A DNA stretch of 40,841 bases from Flavobacterium sp. (GTDB lineage: Bacteria; Bacteroidota; Bacteroidia; Flavobacteriales; Flavobacteriaceae): the NCBI RefSeq assembly GCF_027490375.1, contig NZ_JAIXYH010000091.1:1-40841 (forward strand), given 5' to 3'. Below, piece by piece: positions 35,555-40,841 of the stretch (its first letter is position 1; every line of letters starts with the position of its first letter). The notes under the pieces were generated by a model. That model was not told the origin of the DNA and ran no database searches. It was given only the letters and a program-made list of their open reading frames with translations. A program made the translations under genes and the position numbers.

Positions 35555-35656
35555 AGTTCGGATGTAAGCCTTTGATATTGTTGGTTTTAGAGTGAAAATA
35601 TCGTGATAAAAACGCGTCTTTTTTGGATTGATAACCCGAAATTGACGCGTTTTATT
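35555..35656. promoter_or_regulatory. CRISPR leader-like distal copy with terminator
   Basis: AGTTCGGATGTAAGCCTTTG and on, about 87 percent identical by eye to the proximal copy. The inverted pair AAAACGCGTC (35609-35618) / GACGCGTTTT (35644-35653) is perfect here, can serve both strands, and ends beside the cas2 stop codon. Confidence 0.7.
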
Positions 35657-35658
35657 AA

Positions 35659-36860
<1,202 letters not shown>

Positions 36861-37059
36861 AAGTTAAAAAATTGGTTATTAATAGGTTATTTATAACTCA
36901 ATCAACAAAACTTATGCCTTTTTTATTTTATTCTATTTGAGCTTATTGTAAAGATGACTATTGCTGTAGACTTTAATAAATTTTCGAAAAAAATTCTATA
37001 ATCTGCTCTTATAATTGAAATTGTTTTTAAAACCAATCTTCTTAACCCCTTCCCCTGGG

Positions 37060-37200
37060 TGAGCGACAGCAGCGACATCCTTTTTTGCGCTACGGAGTTT
37101 CCACTACTGCTAAAGCAAAAAAGATACAGCGGATGGCGCGACGGCGGTTCAGCGAAACGTTTGCGAAGCGTTACGATTGCACCGCCGGCACCCCCAAATA
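37060..37200. repeat. Interspersed GC-rich intergenic element, copy C
   Basis: Reads GAGCGACAGCAGCGACATCC, TTTTTTGC...GCAAAAAAGA (inverted pair), TACAGCGGATGGCGCGACGG, then GGCGGT...ACCGCCGGCACCCCC. The inner part contains AAACGTTTGCGAAGCGTT, a further small inverted repeat. It occupies the gap after cas1; the remaining gap (36,861-37,370) holds nothing else recognised. Confidence 0.65.
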
Positions 37201-37370
37201 AAAAATCACAATAATCGTACTGTTGCTTTGCAGGGAACACAATGTTTATGGAATAAAATTGTTATAATCTTGCATGCTCCTTGCACGGTTTCGCCAAAAG
37301 GTTGTTCATTTCAAAGTATTTGAACAGTATCGTGAGTAATTTTTAAGTAATTGATTTTTAATTAATTTGA

Positions 37371-37949
37371 ATGAATGTATATCTTTTAACAGCTGCGCTT
37401 CTAGCGGGGGTACTCTTGTACTATTTTCTGTTTGCAGGAAAAAAGAAAAGCATAACTGTGCTTTATTTTGGTTTGATAATTGGTGTTTTTACGTTCTTTA
37501 TTTACCGTGTCGATAAATCCTGTTTTGGCGCGTCGACACCTATTGAACTAAAATTGACCAATAAATCGGAGCAGCGCTTAAAAATTTATACGATTACTTT
37601 TTGGGATGATGTTGATAGGCAGACTCAGGGCGCCACTATTTATCACGCAGAATTGAGTGCAAACGAAACTTCTGCCTTTTGTCTTGAAAATGATAACAGC
37701 AATTTCTGGTTGGTTGCAAAAGATAGTAGAAATCAAATAGTTTACCTCAATAAGGTTTTAGATAACGGAACCTCACTTTTTTACGAAATACCTCGAATGT
37801 CGACTGTAATTAAAGACGGAAATGTAAATTTAGCATCGAAACTTACTCGAAGCACAGATAAAAGCTTAGCGATTGAACGTGTTATGCTATGGATTAATAC
37901 TGCGCTTGTTTGCTTAATTTGTGTTTTGTTTTTCTATCATAAAGTTTAA
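37371..37949 (+). CDS. Membrane protein of unknown function
   Basis: The 192-residue protein has two N-terminal membrane helices (VYLLTAALLAGVLLYYFLFA and ITVLYFGLIIGVFTFFIYRV), an extracytoplasmic beta-rich middle of about 110 residues, and a C-terminal helix (MLWINTALVCLICVLFFYH). No known domain is recognised. Its stop is four bases before the next gene, so the two are probably co-transcribed. Confidence 0.6.
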   Translation: MNVYLLTAALLAGVLLYYFLFAGKKKSITVLYFGLIIGVFTFFIYRVDKSCFGASTPIELKLTNKSEQRLKIYTITFWDDVDRQTQGATIYHAELSANETSAFCLENDNSNFWLVAKDSRNQIVYLNKVLDNGTSLFYEIPRMSTVIKDGNVNLASKLTRSTDKSLAIERVMLWINTALVCLICVLFFYHKV

Positions 37950-37953
37950 AACA

Positions 37954-38694
37954 ATGAAAAGTAGTCTTGCCGGATTTTTTCATTTTATGCGAATAGCTCC
38001 AATCAAAATATTTGTGCTTTCGCTACTGTTGCTTGGCTGTGAGCAACGTTCTTTAAAGAACGAGCGGCGGTTGTACGTTATTTCTGAGCAGGATTCCCTA
38101 CAAAAAAACAGTAGCATTCCGCGGCCTGCTCCTCCGGATTTTCAAAATCGATTTTATACGGACATGGTTTTTATCCTCGACAGTGTCAACGACGTTCATT
38201 TATATCAAACTTCAAAGATTTATAATTTGGATGGTGAAAGCTCGGTCGATTATCCTTTTCCAAACTTTATCGAACTAAAACCCGAGCATTTAGTAACGGT
38301 GAGCAGCAGAAGTTTTATCAGTTTTTTTAAAAACAACCTTCATGTTCTCGATAATGCTAATGAATATAGAGCCAAACATTATTACTTTGCAAGTGAGACA
38401 GATACGATTAAGAATCAAGCCTTGTATGATTTTTTTGAATATATAAAACATGTTCCTCGAGCGCCTTTTTACGTTGTTCGTAGGGCTACAGAAGAAGAAA
38501 AAATGGTTTTGAACTTCAAAAAACAACACAGATTTTACGCGCCTAAATTGATTCCATGGTCGTCTAATTTTCTAGACGGAAACTGTAAACCATATACGGA
38601 TCGGTATAAAAAAGTTGAATCCCAAATTAGAATTTTCCGAAGAGCGAAGACCACTTTTGATTCCGAATCGAATGCTTCAGCAATTAACTTATAA
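37954..38694 (+). CDS. Putative lipoprotein of unknown function
   Basis: From ATG 37954 (MKSSLAGFFHFMRIAPIKI) the protein has 246 residues. The lipobox is LLLLGCEQ, preceded by a hydrophobic segment; an alternative start at MRIAPIKIF would give a more usual signal length. The mature part has no domain I recognise. It begins four bases after the preceding membrane-protein gene, suggesting an operon. Confidence 0.6.
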   Translation: MKSSLAGFFHFMRIAPIKIFVLSLLLLGCEQRSLKNERRLYVISEQDSLQKNSSIPRPAPPDFQNRFYTDMVFILDSVNDVHLYQTSKIYNLDGESSVDYPFPNFIELKPEHLVTVSSRSFISFFKNNLHVLDNANEYRAKHYYFASETDTIKNQALYDFFEYIKHVPRAPFYVVRRATEEEKMVLNFKKQHRFYAPKLIPWSSNFLDGNCKPYTDRYKKVESQIRIFRRAKTTFDSESNASAINL

Positions 38695-38782
38695 GAACTG
38701 TAGGGTAGATTAATGGTCGAATTTTAGCTACGTTTTATGAACCAGTATCTAATTTTAAAATTTAAAACCATCTAATGAGGAT

Positions 38783-39184
38783 ATGAAAGCTTACCTGGGT
38801 TTACTCTGTTTACTAATCTTAGCAAGTTGCCAGTCGAATACGAAAGGAACTGATACTGCGGATTCAAAAATTGAAAATTTCGAGGTTTTTTACGATCGGT
38901 TTCACAAGGATTCGGTATTTCAAATGTCAAGAATCGTATTTCCACTCCAAGGAGGTATTTTTGATAACGGGCCTGAACGCAAGTGGACAAAGGAAAATTG
39001 GAATCTTTTGAAGATTAGAATACACGATGTGGATACCACAGAAATTAAAGTTAGGTACGAGAAAACGGATACGCAGTTTTACGAGAAATTTTGGCTTGAA
39101 AACTCCGGATTTTGGGGTGAATATCGATTTGAAGTTCGAAACGGTCGCTGGTTTTTGACCTACGCTGTGGATCACAATTTATAA
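38783..39184 (+). CDS. Small lipoprotein, DUF4348-like
   Basis: The 133-residue protein has a clear lipoprotein signal (KAYLGLLCLLILASCQS). The mature part reads NFEVFYDRFHKDSVFQMSRI and VFPLQGG, followed by alternating strand residues and FWGEYRFEVRNGRWFLTYA. This F..F...F..DS.FQ..R..FPL pattern is what I recall from DUF4348 proteins of Bacteroidota; function unknown. It is 88 bp downstream of another lipoprotein gene. Confidence 0.65.
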   Translation: MKAYLGLLCLLILASCQSNTKGTDTADSKIENFEVFYDRFHKDSVFQMSRIVFPLQGGIFDNGPERKWTKENWNLLKIRIHDVDTTEIKVRYEKTDTQFYEKFWLENSGFWGEYRFEVRNGRWFLTYAVDHNL

Positions 39185-39382
39185 GTTGTTACTTTTTTTT
39201 GCAACAGAAACCAATATATTTTGGTGTAAATATCTTTATCAAAAGCGCAACTTATGCAGAAAATTAAGAATTGATACCAAAAGGAATGTTTAAGATAAGG
39301 TAAATAGGCCTATTAGTTTTTATGTTTTTTTAAGCGATTTTTAATTGCAAATAATTGATTTAAAAAGTTTTGCGTCTAAAAA

Positions 39383-39398
39383 TAAACAAATTTGTTTA
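39383..39398. promoter_or_regulatory. 16-bp palindrome upstream of the antitoxin gene
   Basis: TAAACAAATTTGTTTA is a perfect palindrome 44 bp before the antitoxin ATG. It overlaps the start of a -7-like TACTTTTA (39397-39404), with a TTTG 24 bp upstream of that box. A likely operator for autorepression by the XRE antitoxin. Confidence 0.55.
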
Positions 39399-39441
39399 CT
39401 TTTATATAATTGCGTAAGTTTGAATTAAATTATTAGAAACT

Positions 39442-39957
39442 ATGTTGCCCGAGTTGTCTAAAATAAAAGGGATACATCCAGGCGCAATCTTAAAAAGAGA
39501 GCTTAAATCGCGTGGATTAAAAAGTAAGGAATTAGCCAATTTATTGGATGAACACGCGCAAACCATCAGTTCAATAGTAAACGAAAAGCGAGGTATTAAT
39601 CCAAGTCTTTCGATTAAATTAGGTCGGCAATTTGGTGCAGAGCAGGATTATTTCATGCTGCTTCAAGCAAGTTATGATGTTGAAAAGACCATCGAAGCCA
39701 AACAGTCTAATACGCCAGATTTAAGTAAGATACGAGCTGCTTTATTTTGGGACACAGATTTTAAAAAGATTGACTGGCAAAAAAAGCAGAAAGCAGTAAT
39801 AAAGAGAATTTTTGAGTGCGGTAATGATGTTGAAATTAACGAAATCATCTCGTTTTATGGAATACTTGTAGTTAAAAACGCATTAAAAAACAGCAACAAC
39901 GATTTTCTGCCGGCTTTCAAACATAATCTAGTTAGGTTTAAAATTATCAACAAATAA
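39442..39957 (+). CDS. XRE-family antitoxin of an AbiE-like module
   Basis: The 171-residue protein has a HigA-type helix-turn-helix in its first 80 residues (IHPGAILKRELKSRGLKSKE, LANLLDEHAQTISSIVNEKR, GINPSLSIKLGRQFG). The C-terminal part (LFWDTDFKKIDWQKKQKAVI, KRIFECGNDVEINEIISFYG) is the small domain often found just upstream of AbiEii nucleotidyltransferase toxins. It should neutralise the partner toxin and repress the operon. It is followed in the same frame by the toxin reading frame three bases after its stop. Confidence 0.82.
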   Translation: MLPELSKIKGIHPGAILKRELKSRGLKSKELANLLDEHAQTISSIVNEKRGINPSLSIKLGRQFGAEQDYFMLLQASYDVEKTIEAKQSNTPDLSKIRAALFWDTDFKKIDWQKKQKAVIKRIFECGNDVEINEIISFYGILVVKNALKNSNNDFLPAFKHNLVRFKIINK

Positions 39958-39960
39958 AAA

Positions 39961-40605
39961 TTGAAAATCTACAGAAATACCGTGTCCGACTTGTTGTGGA
40001 ACACGCTTTCTACATTGATGAATTTGTAGGAGTTGCGCTCATTTCAATTAGTTGGGGGTACTTCTTTAAGTTTATTGTTGGGTCATAGGATGTCTGTCGA
40101 TATTGATTTGTTTACAGCTGCGGACTACGGTTCGATTGATTTTAAGCGAATTGACGACTTGTTTCTTAGCTCTTTTCCATTTACGGAACTGAGATCTGAA
40201 GGAAACAACAGTATTGGCAGAACGTACTTTGTCGGAAACGATAAACATGAGTTAATAAAAGTAGATTTTTTTTACACGGATCCTTTTGTGTTTCCATATC
40301 TAGATTTCGAGGGTGTTAGATTATCTCATTTAGCAGAGATTACGGCGATGAAGCTAGAAATTATAGGACAGGGGGGAAGGAAAAAAGACTTTTGGGATTT
40401 ACATGAATTAATGGAATACTATTCCGTTTCTGAGATTCTAGAATTTTATGAAAAAAGATATCCATACGGTTTTTCTAGAGATCAGCTAGTGAGAAAAATG
40501 CTTGATTTTTGTGATGCTGATTCAGATTTCGCCCCCATATGTTTAAAAGGTAAGTATTGGGAGCTGATTAAGTTAGATATTGAAGAGAAAGTTTTGAATT
40601 ATTGA
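39961..40605 (+). pseudogene. AbiEii-like nucleotidyltransferase toxin with in-frame amber stop
   Basis: The frame begins TTG AAA ATC (read MKIYRNTVSDLLWNTLSTLM), runs 22 codons to TAG at 40027-40029, then continues ELRSFQLVGGTSLSLLLGHR and MSVDIDLFTAADYGS for 190 more codons. GGTSLSLLLGHRMSVDIDLF is the nucleotidyltransferase motif hG[GS]..DhD of the AbiEii family, and the helical C-terminus is present. The sequence on both sides of the TAG fits the family, so a single base change appears to break the protein. Restart at TTG 40033 or MSVDID would lose the N-terminal helices. It may be an inactivated toxin, a read-through gene or a sequencing error. Confidence 0.75.
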
Positions 40606-40841
40606 TGGATTACTTTAGAAGCTAGTCCCAATAGCTATCGGGATCGATGAATTCACCATTTTACGCATCGTTTTCCCGTCCGAACCCGCGTATCGTCGTT
40701 GCCTGAGCCTGTCGAAGACCGATGCCTGAGCTAGTCGAAGGCTGGTGCGATTTTTTGGTGGCTTGACACGTTCTGTGTTTTCCTCAACGGTACCCTATTG
40801 CGCAAAATTCTGTGAGGTTCATTGTTTTCCGAGCGCTTAAA
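40606..40841. repeat. Non-coding end with short flavobacterial interspersed repeats
   Basis: Contains the near-palindrome TCCCAATAGCTATCGGGA (40626-40643) and two copies of a CCTGAGC..GTCGAAG motif (40702-40717 and 40725-40740). Both words are familiar from many Bacteroidota intergenic regions. No gene is supported up to the window edge. Confidence 0.6.

Noticed and set aside
36923..37240. 105-codon minus frame after cas1
   Set aside because: It spans the interspersed GC-rich element and has no protein-like pattern.

Overview
The window reads as a chromosome segment from a member of the Flavobacteriia (phylum Bacteroidota). Evidence: promoters of the TTTG / TAnnTTTG type instead of -35/-10 boxes, no obvious Shine-Dalgarno sites, TonB-type and CarboxypepD-reg-like proteins, a compact type II-C Cas9, and interspersed GC-rich intergenic elements that resemble repeats I know from flavobacterial genomes. 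No species call is possible from the sequence alone.

Layout. (1) 1-6,520: an AT-rich accessory region ending at a tRNA-Ser(UGA) gene. It holds the start of an IS3-type transposase at the window edge, an Mrr-like nuclease/P-loop NTPase gene that ends abruptly beside it, a hipBA toxin-antitoxin operon, an Mrr-like restriction endonuclease, AlbA_2-like debris, a truncated tyrosine recombinase, and partial copies of the tRNA 3' end. This looks like a decayed defence island built by integrations at the tRNA gene. (2) 6,900-18,900: core genes pyrD, an HMG-CoA lyase-like gene, guaB, a Kef-type antiporter, purB, a sirtuin, trmH, a secreted CarboxypepD-reg-like protein and a DEAD-box RNA helicase. (3) 19,100-21,000: a catalytically degenerate IS200/RAYT-like protein next to about 750 bp of non-coding DNA built from 10-bp units and ending in a G-quadruplex-capable tract. 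(4) 21,000-24,830: a TonB-family protein, rdgB, a lipoprotein and chrA.

(5) 25,000-36,860: a type II-C CRISPR-Cas locus with an uncommon arrangement. From left to right: an HNH endonuclease gene (-), a tracrRNA (-), cas9 (+), a parDE toxin-antitoxin operon (+), a repeat-derived hairpin, an array of 75 repeats and 74 spacers, two tandem leader-like copies with a broken repeat between them, and cas2 and cas1 (-). Cas9 and Cas1/Cas2 keep their catalytic residues. The tracrRNA has an anti-repeat, a nexus-like segment and a UUCG-capped terminator. The repeats carry a possible internal Bacteroidota promoter reading the + strand, which would produce crRNAs from the old end of the array towards the leader. 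In this model Cas9 uses tracrRNA:crRNA duplexes to cut invaders, Cas1-Cas2 adds spacers at the right-hand leader, and ParDE could make the locus costly to lose.

(6) 37,370-40,841: three small membrane or lipoproteins, then an AbiE-like toxin-antitoxin pair whose toxin reading frame is interrupted by an amber codon, then short flavobacterial interspersed repeats at the right edge.

The best candidates for new biology are the CRISPR locus architecture (parDE between cas9 and the array, duplicated leader, repeat-derived hairpin, neighbouring HNH gene) and the 10-bp-periodic region beside the RAYT-like gene.
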